Source of the DNA: Muscardinus avellanarius | Taxonomy: Eukaryota; Chordata; Mammalia; Rodentia; Gliridae | Direction of reading: 5' to 3' | DNA: 64,000 bases | NCBI GenBank assembly: GCA_963383645.1 | Contig: OY726558.1 | Span: forward strand, 178,961,134 to 179,025,133 | Part shown: piece after piece, positions 1 through 10,599 of the stretch | Position numbering within the stretch: the first letter of the stretch is position 1 | Layout: each line of letters begins with the position of its first letter | Translations under genes and position numbers: made by a program | Notes under the pieces: generated by a model | Told to the model about the DNA's origin: nothing | Databases searched by the model: none | What the model saw: only the letters and a program-made list of their open reading frames with translations

Positions 1-834
1 ATATATTTTGAGTTTTTAAAAATATGAACATAATTTACATAATTTAGTTTTCATTTAGAGAATTGTGAGATATAAATATTAGGTCTAGGGCCTGGAGAAT
101 GTTTTATTTACTACTAAAATACAATGCACTATGAATAAAAATATCATAGCCTATGGCTATAATATATATTGGCTATCATATCAGAAGATATACTTCAATA
201 ATTCTAAAGCAAAAATGATCATTTGGCTTTAAAGTATTACTTCATATTAAACAAGAAACAAGAAAATATAAATCAAAGTTAAAAGTGACTGCAAATATCT
301 AGCAACATGAGTACCTTCATAAATATACCTTTCTATTAACAGTCAAAAGTCAAAATTCATTATACTACATTTTATACAATTTAGTCCAGAAACTGATATT
401 ACAAAATTAACATTAAAAATAAATTTCAAGCATGCACTTGAGTCTTATTTTACAGTATCATATTGATAGCAAGAGTCTATTTACCTACCTATTTTATTGT
501 CTTAAATCAGAATTTTATTCAGTTTCATACCCAATATTGTTGGTTATTATTTACAAAATTGTTAACAACATAAACAACTACAATAAATTTATGCTCTATT
601 TCCATTAAGAAAATAATCATCTCACCATACTTTATATGTCCTCAAGTTGCAATTGTTTAAACTAATATACTTAGGAAAATGACTAAAGTATTTCTGTTTT
701 GTTCTGAACCAAGCAGTTGTCAATAGTGGCTCCCATATTTATCCTTTAGTACTTTACATTCTCAGAGAACTTCTGAAACTCTTGTTCTCCAAACAACACT
801 ATGAAACTGTTATAAGTCTTTTTTAAAGTTATGA
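1..834. other. AT-rich non-coding stretch
   Basis: No convincing repeat, exon or RNA gene is visible. Sequence is AT-rich with short frames closed by frequent stops. It may hold very old, unrecognisable repeats. Confidence 0.5.
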
Positions 835-1140
835 TTGGCTTGACTGCATTTCAATAAGTAACACTCCCTTTCCTCATCCTCTTTCTGGTGGAAGCAGTGT
901 CCTGCCATCTTTTGTTGAAGCTGGATTCAGGCATGTAACTAGCTTTGACTCAGGAAATGTTATAGAAACACACACAGGCAGACACTAAAAATGCACTTGG
1001 GTGTTTCCTTGTCTTCTCTCACAGCTACAAGAAAAAAAAATCTACGTCTATTACTATGGAAGATAATCATAGGCTCTTGAAGCAAACTTGAATCCATTTC
1101 TCTTGAAATTACGTCTAACTAAGCCCAGCCTGGATTATAA
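835..1140 (+). mobile_element. Possible ancient MaLR/MLT-like LTR remnant
   Basis: A relatively GC-richer 300-bp patch in AT-rich flanks. It contains 'ctttctggtggaagcagtg', 'cttgtcttctctcacagct' and a final 'agcccagcctggat', phrases like those in old mammalian MLT-type LTRs. No clean ends or target duplication are visible, so the family call is weak. Confidence 0.3.
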
Positions 1141-1698
1141 CACCAGCAAAAAGTAAAATGTAAGAAATAAATATCATTTTTTATAAAATCTAAGAAATAA
1201 ATATCATTGCTTATGTCACTGAAATATTATCATTTACATACAACCAAAGCTTACCCAATTAACAGTTACAAAAATTAATTAAATAAAGTAATATTTAATA
1301 TTAACCATGCAATTATAGAGAGAATAAACTTGTTTTTAAAATTAACTTAAAATAATTTTTGGCATTAGTATTAAAAATAAAGCTAATAAATATGGTATAC
1401 TTTAATTCTTATAAATATAAATTTAAGTGTTGGTGTTGTATATTGAGTTGATGTCTATGAATACATAATCTTCAAAGGAAAAATGAACAGAATGAACACA
1501 TAAATCAATGTTTTGGTAGTCATGCTTTTTTTCATACTGAAAAATGAACCCAGGAGCCTTCCACTTCCAAGGAATATTTCCAGCCCTATTTAATCGTTTT
1601 TAATTGAAATAAGATTTGGCTAAATTGGTGAGTGACTTATTAATAAATGTTGAGATTGGCCACGAACCTGCAGTTTTCCATGAGAAACAATGTCCTTT
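1141..1698. other. AT-rich non-coding stretch
   Basis: Only short A/T-rich runs and a local duplication around 1160-1206 ('aagaaataaatatcat' occurs twice). No gene or identifiable repeat. Confidence 0.5.
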
Positions 1699-1894
1699 AA
1701 AACAAAGGGCAGCCGGGCGTGGTGGCGCACACTTGTAATCCCTGAGTTTGGAAGGCAGAGACAGGAGGATCGCGCAGGTTTGAAGTCAGCCGCAATGGCT
1801 TAAGAGGCTCTGTTTCTAAATAAAAAAGTATAAAAATAGGTCTGGGAGTGTAGCCTGGAGGTAGAAGGGTTTCCAGGAACCCCAGTAACACCAA

Positions 1895-1941
<47 letters not shown>

Positions 1942-1954
1942 AAAACAAAGGGCA
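1699..1954 (+). mobile_element. B1-dID-type SINE, young subfamily, with 13-bp TSD
   Basis: The element body runs 1712-1941. It has a 7SL-like head 'gccgggcgtggtggcgcac', a left half ending in 'ggctctgtttctaaat', a diverged tRNA-like right half ('ggtctgggagtgtagcctgg', 'gtagaagggtttccaggaac') and an (AAAT)n tail at 1898-1941. The 13-bp sequence aaaacaaagggca flanks it exactly at 1699-1711 and 1942-1954. That is the mark of L1-mediated insertion and shows the copy is complete and fairly recent. Confidence 0.9.
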
Positions 1955-2498
1955 AGTATCTAGAGTACATGTGTCTTACAGCCTCTCATTCATGACTGTT
2001 GAATCTAATGCCAACCTAGTCTCTGTGTAATCATGTTAAAATTGTCCAGTAGTAATCTGTGATTATTCAAGAAGCTAAAATGAACAAAAAACCTCACTAG
2101 AGTCATAGATCTTACTGACTGAAAAGAAATGCATAGATAAATATTATTTTAGTTTATTCAGCCCTGATATACTTATAAAAGTTAACATCAAGGAAGGTTT
2201 CACTACTCAGGTTTTGAGTCTTCCCACATGTAATTGTTTCTAATAATTTCAAAGATGTGATGGCTAAAATCCTTTCTCCAAGAAATTAAACAAAAGACAG
2301 AACATGAAGTTGGACAAATGAGAAAGGGACAGAATCTAGAAAGGATGGGAAGGGTAATTTTCATTTCTAATTTAAACTATTTCTTGATTGCATTTTATGT
2401 TTAGATAAGTGATGACAGCTTCTTTTAGTGAGAATAAGACAGAGTATTTTAAGCTTGGCACATGTTCTAATTTCGAGAGCCTCAGAATAAATGAGAAC
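1955..2498. other. Non-coding, no recognised feature
   Basis: Moderately AT-rich. No repeat, RNA gene or exon recognised. Confidence 0.5.
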
Positions 2499-2870
2499 TG
2501 TAGTTTGAATGTGTCCCCCCAAGTTCCTGTCTAAAAACTTATTCTTCAGTACATGGTGTTGCAAGTTGGGACCTTTAAAAAATTATTATTTCTGAAGTTT
2601 CTGCCTTCACGAGTCGACTAAAGTCTTTATTATGGTAGTAAGTCAGTTATTGTGTAATGAGTTTTTGATAAAAGGATATTTTTAGTTTTATTTTCTTTTC
2701 ATGTTATCCTCTTCCTTGTCTATCTTTCACCATGGAATGATGATACAAGAATGCACCCATCAGAAGCAACTTCTTGATTTTGAACTTCCCAGCTTTCAGA
2801 ACTGTATTATTTATAAATTATGCAATCAATGGTGCTTTGATATGGCCACAAAGAATAAACTGAGACTGAA
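2499..2870 (+). mobile_element. MaLR (MLT/MST-like) solo LTR remnant
   Basis: Starts with 'tgtagtttgaatgtgtcccc', the typical 5' end of MaLR LTRs, followed by 'gttgggacctttaaaa'. Near its 3' end it carries 'gaacttcccagctttcagaactg' and 'tttataaattatgcaatcaatggt', matching the conserved MLT/MST block before the poly(A) region. No flanking internal ERVL sequence is present, so it is a solo LTR. An open frame at 2701-2895 falls inside it and is not a gene. Confidence 0.65.
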
Positions 2871-3015
2871 TTTGGGGTATTTTCAAATAAAATAACTAAT
2901 AGTTGACCAACACTTATTATTGGTGTACTCAATAATTGATAATTAACTGTCAAAATATTTTTTCAGATTTTTTTTAGTTTGTATGAAGTCATTATCACCG
3001 TAGATTAGTTTGTTC

Positions 3016-3018
<3 letters not shown>

Positions 3019-3066
<48 letters not shown>

Positions 3067-3088
3067 CGCCCATGCGCGCGCATCTTCT
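3019..3088. repeat. (TG)n microsatellite with CG-rich end
   Basis: About 21 uninterrupted TG units followed by an alternating purine-pyrimidine stretch (tgcgtgcgcc, gcgcgcg). It directly precedes the poly(T) start of an antisense L1 3' end, and probably grew from or beside that element's tail. Confidence 0.95.
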
Positions 3089-3660
3089 TTTTTAAAAGTT
3101 TTTCATTGGTTTATTGTAGTCATAGATCTTAATGGAGTACAAAATGGAGAAGGCACACTTGCACACATCCCCCAATTAGCCCCTATCCAATTCCTGCCAC
3201 ATTCCCTCCCCTTTCCTTCTCTCATGTGATTGACATTGATATGTTGGTTAAAGTACATCATAAACATGAGTAAATTTCCCTCTTCCACCCATCCATCCCC
3301 TCAATTAGTTCGCCTTATTTGCTCATCTATAGTATCTCTTTTTTTTTTTTGTCTAGAGTTCCTCCTATGACCCATTTTCTCCCTAGCTCCTGCATATTAG
3401 GAGGAACATTTAATTTCTTATTTTTTTGTTATTGACTAATCTCACTTAGCATAATGTTCTTTGGTTCCATCCATTTACCTGTAAATGACATAACTGTGTT
3501 TTTCTTTAAGGCTGAGTACCTTTCCATTGTATACATACCCCACAGTTTGGGAATCCATTCATCTGTTGATGGACATCTTGGCTGGTTCCAGAGTTTGGAA
3601 AATTGTGAATCGTGCAGCTATTAACATAGATACACATGCATTAATTTGGTAGTTTGGTTT
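3089..3660 (-). mobile_element. L1 3'UTR/3' end fragment, antisense
   Basis: Reading the minus strand gives the standard rodent L1 3' order: 'ggctggttcc', 'atggaaaggtactcagcc', 'aaacacagttatgtcattta', 'tgctaagtgagattagtc', then a polypurine-rich 3'UTR ending in A-rich sequence at 3089. It is 5'-truncated. The ORFs at 3020-3288 are within it or the microsatellite and are not genes. Confidence 0.85.
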
Positions 3661-3699
3661 CCATTTATTTTAAAATTATTCTTATTTTTATTCTTTACT

Positions 3700-4145
3700 G
3701 GTGCCTTTTAATTTTACTTCTTGATGCAGTTCAGACATATGTACACAGTACGAATTAACCCCTCCTCTAGTCCCCACTTACTCCTTCTCCCTTCCCACCT
3801 TCCCATTCTCAACACAGTGATTGGCTTTGATAGGTTTAAGTTTTCCTCCTTCTTCCAATATCCTTCAGTTAGGTCCCTTCTTTGAATCCACTAAAGTTTC
3901 TTCTTTGTCTGGAGTTTCTCCTGTCTTAGAATTTTCCCCTGGCTTCCACATATGAAGGAAAAGATTCAAAACTTTATTTTTCTGTGACTGACTACTCTCA
4001 CTTGGTATACTGCTCTCCAATTATATCTGTTTTCTCTACAAATGACATAATTTTGCTCATTTTTATAACTGACTAGAATTCCATTGTGTATATATCCCAT
4101 AATATTGTAAACCATTCACCTCTTGATGAACATCTAATGCAAATA
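3700..4145 (-). mobile_element. Second, older L1 3' end fragment, antisense
   Basis: Repeats the landmarks of the neighbouring copy with more divergence: 'gtgactgactactctcacttgg', 'ttccattgtgtatatatcccat', 'accattcacctcttgatga'. Its separate A-rich end at about 3700 shows it is a different insertion, not a continuation. Confidence 0.8.
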
Positions 4146-6509
4146 TTTGCAAAAGTTTTCCAGTTACTCATCTTCATGAGAAAACTAAGAAATCAACTTT
4201 TTGAGTTTCATGGATATAGAACTTTCCTAAGGGCTCTTTGCATTTTCTTTAAAAATAATAATTTAGATAACTTTTAAACTTTTAGTTTTAAAACTTTTAG
4301 TTTTTTAGGACCTTTCAACATTTATAGGTAAGCTATTTGATAAATATTTATTTTGTCTTATCACTTGCAAGAAAAATCTTAATTTATAAGTTTAAATGAC
4401 AGAAACAGAAAGGGAACATATTAAGAAAAAGGTAGATGTTGTTTTAGTTCTCTAGGCAGTAAAAATTATCAAATACTATAATATTACTTAGAGGTCCAAA
4501 TATATACATATTAATGACCTACCACATCATCTAGAAGCAAAGTCACTAAGTTTTGAACTATACGAAATAACTTTTACATGATATACATATTGTATATAAA
4601 ATGAAGCATGATATTCTTTAATTACCATTTTAGAAATATGGTTATCTAATGCTGTGAAGTTTAACTAAATTTAAATTACTAATCTTACCACATTTTAAAA
4701 TAGTAGCATTTAAATGAAAACCTAGATTCCTCAGGTCCCATAAGCCCATGCACTTAACTACTATGCAATATCAGTAATCGTGTTTGGTAAGGAAGGATAT
4801 TAAAGAAGAACTCATAACTTTGTTAGATTTTATTAGGATAGAGTTAAGGGAAAAGAAAATGAGTTTTAAATGGTTTGAGTTAATGTACCAGTGAAGGGTA
4901 GTCAACAGTGTAGGAGTATAAAAAGCACATTATAATTGTGATCAATAAACTAGCAGGCATTACGTTTACAGGAGCAATTACATTAAGACAGAAATCATTT
5001 AAAAGTTATTTTAGGAAATTTTATCCTCTCTTCCAGGTAAGATGTGACTGTTAAAAGAAATAATATCATCTCATTATATTACCAAGAAATTAATACAGAA
5101 GAGTAATCAGGAAGCACATTTAATTGACCCAGTTTATCTATGAAATATATATGATTGAAATATTTATCATAAATATAAAATTAATGTGTATTTTATCTAA
5201 TATTGCAAAGAAGGTAAAAAAATTAAATTACTTTAATATCCAATTTCTATAAAAAGCTAAATATAAATGTTTTATCTCGGAAGATTCTGTTTACACAAGA
5301 GATCAAATTTAACTTAAACCAGTGAGTTGAAGAAAACTATTGAACTGAATGTTCCCAGCAAATATTTTCTTCAGGTTTCAGCGTGCTGCTTCTCCTATGA
5401 TATCTAAAATAATTATCATTTTCTTTTTCCTTTCTATTAGATGTTAAATCATGCAGAAATTTTATTGCATCTTTTTGACACATTTTGCTGTTTTTGCAAG
5501 TATAGCATAATGTTTTCTTTGCAAAAAACTTGCTTAACACATAAAAAGATTGATAAAGTATGTATAAAAGTTAAAGTTTTTTTAGCATTGTTGTTTCTAC
5601 TACTTTGGTAGTATATTATAAAATGTAGATATGATTAAAATAATAACTAGTGTATTTTGAGTATAAGAAATGATATCAAATAAAAATGAACAGCTATGAA
5701 CAAAAACTAAAATAGGGTTCACTGAATAAATTGAAGCAAATATTCAAAAGTGTGATTTATATACACAAAGTGGTATAGTATACCAGTACAGTTTTAAATA
5801 TACAAAAAAGCTATTTGATGCTTTTATTGGAATTTATTAAAATCTAATGAAGCATAGAAAAAAGAAATGAGGTATTTTTTTTTATTTTTTTCTCGTTGCA
5901 CATTGCAACTTGTCTGCTAGTGTCAATTTTAAATCCGTCAATGCTAGAAGACACACTTCTAGATACCTTGCAGCCTCATGGCATTCACTTTCTTCTCTTT
6001 CACTCTATTACTGCTTAATTGAAGTGTATACTAGAGTTTTAATTAATAAGATTAACCAGTACTATAAGCACTTTAGGTCTTTGTTCATGATCATAAGTAA
6101 TTATATAATCAGCTTAATGATAAATAGAAAATGATTTGTAATAATACATTGTACATTGGGCCCGTAAGAATCACATTTCTCATTAAGATCTACCTAGGTA
6201 TGGTTCAGTAAAATATGAAGAATAAAAAACATGTATGAAATCATTGCCTAAGGCCTAATTTAATAACCATCAGAAAAAATACATTGTCATTATGAAAGAA
6301 AATGCTAAAAGTAAATTAAAAGTCTTAGAAATGTATATAGATTGACTAATTGCAAAATTTAAACAATGTAGATTTACCCTTGTTAAGTCAGAACTTGGTG
6401 AAACTGAAACAGAATAAAATAGATTCTTACAGATACTGAAGACATGGCAAATGTAACATAGAACCAGTCCCACAAAATAAGGAGCAAACCAGGACAAACA
6501 AACAAAAGA
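4146..6509. other. AT-rich non-coding, no recognised feature
   Basis: 2.4 kb without a recognisable repeat, RNA gene or exon. Local T-run at 5874-5890. Small open frames (4086-4277, 5337-5540, 5910-6134, 6270-6497) show no domain, no coding-like composition and no conserved motif. Confidence 0.5.
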
Positions 6510-6790
6510 GAAAGCTCAGGCCAGATGGCTACACTGGTGAATTCTTTCAAATTTTAATAATAATCATTTTTTACACAAATCATTCTAGATGATGGGATAA
6601 GGAAAATTTCCCACCTGTTTTATAAAGACTAACATCATTTTCACTTGGCAAAAATATTCTGAGAATGGAAACTATCAGTTAATCTCATTCATGAGATGAA
6701 TGGAAAATTTCTTTAAAACACAGGCAAGAGAAATTCGGAAGTACATCAAAAGAAAATTGCAGCAGAAATAGGCTTAGTCATTCTGAAAAT
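6510..6790 (+). mobile_element. Ancient L1 ORF2 (reverse transcriptase) fragment
   Basis: 'ccagatggctacactggtgaattctttcaa' is the recognisable L1 ORF2 segment encoding the DG(F)TGEFYQ region of reverse transcriptase. It is followed by decayed counterparts of the next ~250 bp. Many stops and small deletions show it is old. Confidence 0.65.
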
Positions 6791-6799
6791 GAAAATGTG

Positions 6800-7530
6800 A
6801 TTTTTAAATTTTAAATGCACTGTAATTAACCACATTTAAAATATATAAAATCTTATGATCATATAAATAAATGCATATTAAAGTTTAAAATAAATTTTAT
6901 ATAATTATTTTAAATTATAAAAATAAGTAACTTTCTCCTAATGAGAAGAATATCTTTAGGGAAAAAACTTAGTACAAACATGATAATTAATGGTGAGATA
7001 TGAAGCCTTCTCTCAGGACTGAGGTAAATATTTCTGCTATCACTTGTTATGCAGAATTGCATCAGAATACTCTTTAAGGTCAATAACAAGAAATATGATT
7101 AAAAGAAATGCTACCAGTATTTAAATATATAATGGTGATACCTATGATGAATAATTCCTAGAAAACCTACTATAATCAATATCTCAAACTTATAAATATA
7201 CTATAAACACTTTGGAGAGATAATTTTCAATTTTATTTTCTTTACTACCCATAGGAAAATAAATATTTTAGATGACTAGGTTATTATAAAAATTCACAAG
7301 TACTTAGAATAATTTTAAAATTCTATATAGGAATTTAACATATAAAAATCATGACATATTTCTGGTTAAATTTAAAAATAGATCATAGAAAAATTTATGT
7401 TCATAATTATATGAACTGGTATAAAAATTTAATTGTTATATTCTATAGATTAAAACATTAATAAATCCTCAACAGGTATATGGTAGTAATTTGTGGGGTG
7501 GAAAGGGATAAATTATAAAACGGACTGATA
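6800..7530. other. AT-rich non-coding, no recognised feature
   Basis: Very AT-rich. Possibly further decayed L1, but no segment can be assigned. Confidence 0.4.
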
Positions 7531-7539
7531 ATCAGCAGT

Positions 7540-7925
7540 CAAAATACTGTTGACCAACTTTCCTCTTACTTTTTTACCCCTTCTCTCCCTAAACTTTGGT
7601 AATCATTTTTCTACTGTTGACTGCAAGATCACTTTTTTTCAGATTCCACATGTAGTGGAAGAGTATTCCCTGCTTATTTTTCTATGTCTATGTTGGGCTT
7701 ATTTCACTTAACATATTATCCTACAAATTTGTCTATACTGCAGCTTATGATAGGACTTTAGTCTTTGTATGATTACATAAGATTATATGATATATATATA
7801 TATATGTGCATATATATATATCACATTTTATCATTTTGTCCTTCAATGGTAATTGCTAATAGTGCTATGATAAATATAGAAATGTAGGTATCTTTTGGAT
7901 ATTCTGATTTCATAAAAATTAAAAT
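7540..7925 (-). mobile_element. Old L1M 3' fragment, antisense
   Basis: Contains 'ttccacatgtagtgga', 'tgggcttatttcacttaacat', 'cctacaaatttgtctat' and 'aatagtgctatgataaatat', the reverse complement of the conserved end of old L1 elements. A (TA)n tract at 7791-7822 interrupts it. Confidence 0.7.
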
Positions 7926-7977
7926 TTTAAGGTGATAGGTATACTAATTACCTTAATTTGTTCAGGATTCAATGCTT

Positions 7978-8019
7978 GTCTATGGCCATATCACCCTGAA
8001 TGTGCCTGATTTCATCTGC
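7978..8019 (+). pseudogene. 5S rRNA pseudogene, 5' fragment
   Basis: Begins 'gtctatggccatatcaccct' and matches the first ~41 nt of mammalian 5S rRNA from its first base. From memory of 5S there are seven mismatches, all transitions (six C to T, one G to A), and five fall at CpG sites. The rest of 5S, including the internal promoter from about +50, is absent. The fragment cannot be transcribed by its own promoter. Sequence beyond 8019 looks like an old A-rich L1-type tail. Confidence 0.75.
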
Positions 8020-8092
8020 TTAAATGAATGAAATCATTGCATTGTGCCTAGTACATATGTACAATTATTATGTGTCAATAAAAGTACCTTAA

Positions 8093-8925
8093 AAGCACAG
8101 TCAATAAAGCAAAAATAGGCAGATGGGATTGCATTAAAGTTAACAGCTTCTGACTTTTCTCTGTTTATACTGTTCAGTGTATGGGCTTATTTTAATTCTA
8201 TAATGATGTTATATTCAAATTCTACACTGCTTAACAGACCTTTGTGTCATGTGGTGTAGAAAAATGACTAGAAATTGTGATTGTTGCATGTACAGGATAT
8301 CTTATTTTGTGATCATAAAAACTGAAAAATATAGCTTTTGCACAGCAAAGAAAAAAGTCAACTAAGTGAATAAACCCATGAAATGGGAGACAATAGTTGG
8401 TTACCCACTATCCAATAAGAAAGTAATATTCAAAGTATATAAAAATTTAACTCAACAGCACTAAAATAAATGACACAATTAAAAATAGGCAAAAATTTGA
8501 ATAGTCATTTTTCCACAGAAGACATAAAATAGCAAACAGATATGAAAAAACTATAAGTGCCACTAATCCTTATGAAAATGCAAATTAAATTTACAGTGAC
8601 TCATCACCAGATACCTGTTAAAATAGCTTTAATACAAATAATTAAAGATAATAAGTGTTGGAAAGGATGCCAAAAAAGGAAGTCATGTACACTGTTAATG
8701 AAAATGAAAATTAGTGTAGACATTATGGAATTTTCTCCAAAACATATAACTAGAAATCTCATTAGACCCAGTATCTGCACTTTGATAGCCATCCAAAGGA
8801 AGTGAAATAAATATTTCACAGTGATGTCTGCACTCTCATATTCATTATACCTAAGATATGAAAGCAACCAAAGTATCCATCAACAAATTAGTGTATAAAG
8901 AAAATCCAGTATATACACAAATAAT
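8093..8925 (+). mobile_element. Old L1M ORF2 end/3' region, sense, split by an insert
   Basis: From 'aaagcaaaaataggcagatgggatt' the order follows the L1 ORF2 3' end: 'cttttgcacagcaaag', 'gaaatgggag', 'gacataaaatagcaaacagata', 'gataataagtgttggaaaggatg', 'tgtacactgttaatg', 'ctgcactctcatattcat'. It is split after 'agcttctg' (8145-8152) and resumes at 8333 'agcttttgcacagc'. Open frames on both strands near 8557-8867 lie inside this remnant. Confidence 0.8.
8153..8332 (+). mobile_element. Unidentified ~180-bp insertion within the L1
   Basis: It interrupts L1 ORF2 sequence that continues directly on both sides, with a short imperfect duplication ('agcttct' / 'agctttt') and an A-rich right end ('aaaaactgaaaaatata'). 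This suggests an old retroposed short element. I do not recognise the family. Confidence 0.4.
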
Positions 8926-8991
8926 AATGATAATATTAATGTATTATAAAATATAAAATAACTAAGAGGGTAATTTCAAATTTTCAACTAC

Positions 8992-9782
8992 AAAAATGGT
9001 AGATATGGCCGGGCATGGCCATAATTTTATAATTCCAGCATTTGGGAGGCTGAGACTGGAGGATTGCAGTTCACGGACAGTCTCAGCTACTAAGTGAGGA
9101 CCTCTGCAACTTAGTGACACTCTGTTTCAAAAAAAAAAAAAAATAGGACAGGGATCACAAGTGTGTGTCATCACACCCAGCCCAAAATTAAAAATTTTAA
9201 TCAAAACATTCTATAATATCCAAAGGCAAAGCATAAACTTGTCTTTATTCACAAAATTTGATTATTGAAAAAAGATTTCTATAATGGCTATGCAAAATTC
9301 TACATTCAAATTAAAATCTGCAGAATAACTCTACAAAATGAACAAAAGATATGGAAACTTGCCATAAGAGGAAATAAGAATTATCATCAAACATGTAAAA
9401 ACACATTCAACATTAGTCATAATCAGAGAAAACATCTCTAAGTGAAATTGTTAGTGTATATAGACCACTTACCAGTTTTCCTTGCTGATGAGAGGTACTG
9501 TATGAAAATTTAAACTTTGCAAGACAGGGTCAATATATTATTAATTTCTTTACTCTTAATGTAAGAGCATAATATTTGATACATGCTAGTTATACAATAA
9601 TTGTTACTGAACTGATATAAAAGACAGAAAAAATTGTGGTTCACAGCCAGCCTCACCATTCTTAGTGGGTCCTTTGCAACTCAGTGAGACCCTGTTTAAA
9701 AATAAAGAATAAAAACATAGGACTGGGGGTATAGCTCCTGGATTCTACCCCCAGTACTGCATAATAATAATAATAATAATAA

Positions 9783-9813
<31 letters not shown>

Positions 9814-9960
9814 AAGAAGAAGAAGAAGAAGAAGAAGAAGAATTTTCCAAAAGTCAAGTATCCCATTGGAAAAAGAAAAATAGGACAGGGGCTGTAGCTC
9901 AGAGGTTGAATGCCCCTGTCTTTCATCCCCTGACCCACAGAAAAAAAAATGGTAGATATG
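8992..9960 (+). mobile_element. B1-dID SINE with 16-bp TSD, split by a 737-bp insert
   Basis: The target duplication aaaaatggtagatatg is exact at 8992-9007 and 9945-9960. The SINE begins at 9008 ('gccgggcatgg') and its left half runs to the A-run at 9129-9143. The ID half ('ggctgtagctcagaggttg') resumes at 9891-9944. Everything between 9154 and 9890 is a later insertion, itself flanked by a 15-bp duplication. Confidence 0.85.
9154..9890 (+). mobile_element. 737-bp insertion in a SINE (15-bp TSD; retrocopy-like)
   Basis: The sequence aaaaataggacaggg occurs at 9139-9153 and 9876-9890. Between them the insert starts with a minus-strand SINE head ('atcacaagtgtgtgtcatcac'), continues with ~450 bp of older sequence (an L1-like piece near 9360-9440, an L2/MIR-like end near 9560-9615), then a plus-strand B1-dID at 9647-9763 with a (TAA)n/(AAG)n tail (9764-9841), and ends in 'cattggaaaaag'. 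An A-rich right end plus TSD suggests retroposition of a transcript that carried these repeats. Low-complexity open frames at 9662-9963 are artefacts of the tail. Confidence 0.6.
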
Positions 9961-10590
9961 CAAAATGATAAATATGCTGAATTGCTTGTTTTAATTATTC
10001 CACCTTTTTAAAATTTATCAAAATTTACATTATACTGCATAAATGTATACAATTATGATTTTCCAATAAAAGTAGAAACAATGAAGTAGATAAGCAGAAA
10101 TTTCAAAGTACATATAAAATTAATGGCAGCAAACACAATAGATGTATTTGATAACCAAGATCAGAGTTAAAGAAACTCATCTGTCAAATATGTATTATAT
10201 TATCAAGCAGCACATACAAAGTAGTAAGATATATAATATAGACATAGAACATTTTAGAACATAAAATTTGGTGTCACATTCTAATATGTAGTTTCATTTC
10301 GTGGTGTTACTTACACAAGCTGAGATAGTTTCATTGATAAATTTAGCAAGCATTTAAAAATATTGTATGCAGAAATTTGTAGAAATTTGAAGAAGTATAA
10401 AAACTGCACAAGTTGAAGGTAAGAGTAACTGATTTCATGAGAATCTTTGTAAAGTTTTACAAGAATACACAGATCACAATCCACTAAAAATAGATATAAA
10501 AATTAAATTTAGTTCTTAAAACATTTTAGAAAATCAATTACAATTACGTATATAATGAATGTATCAGAAAAAGTAGAAATTTAGTCTAGA
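9961..10590. other. AT-rich non-coding, no recognised feature
   Basis: No repeat, RNA gene or exon recognised. It may continue the old L1 that becomes recognisable from about 10600. Confidence 0.4.
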
Positions 10591-10599
10591 TTGATAAAT

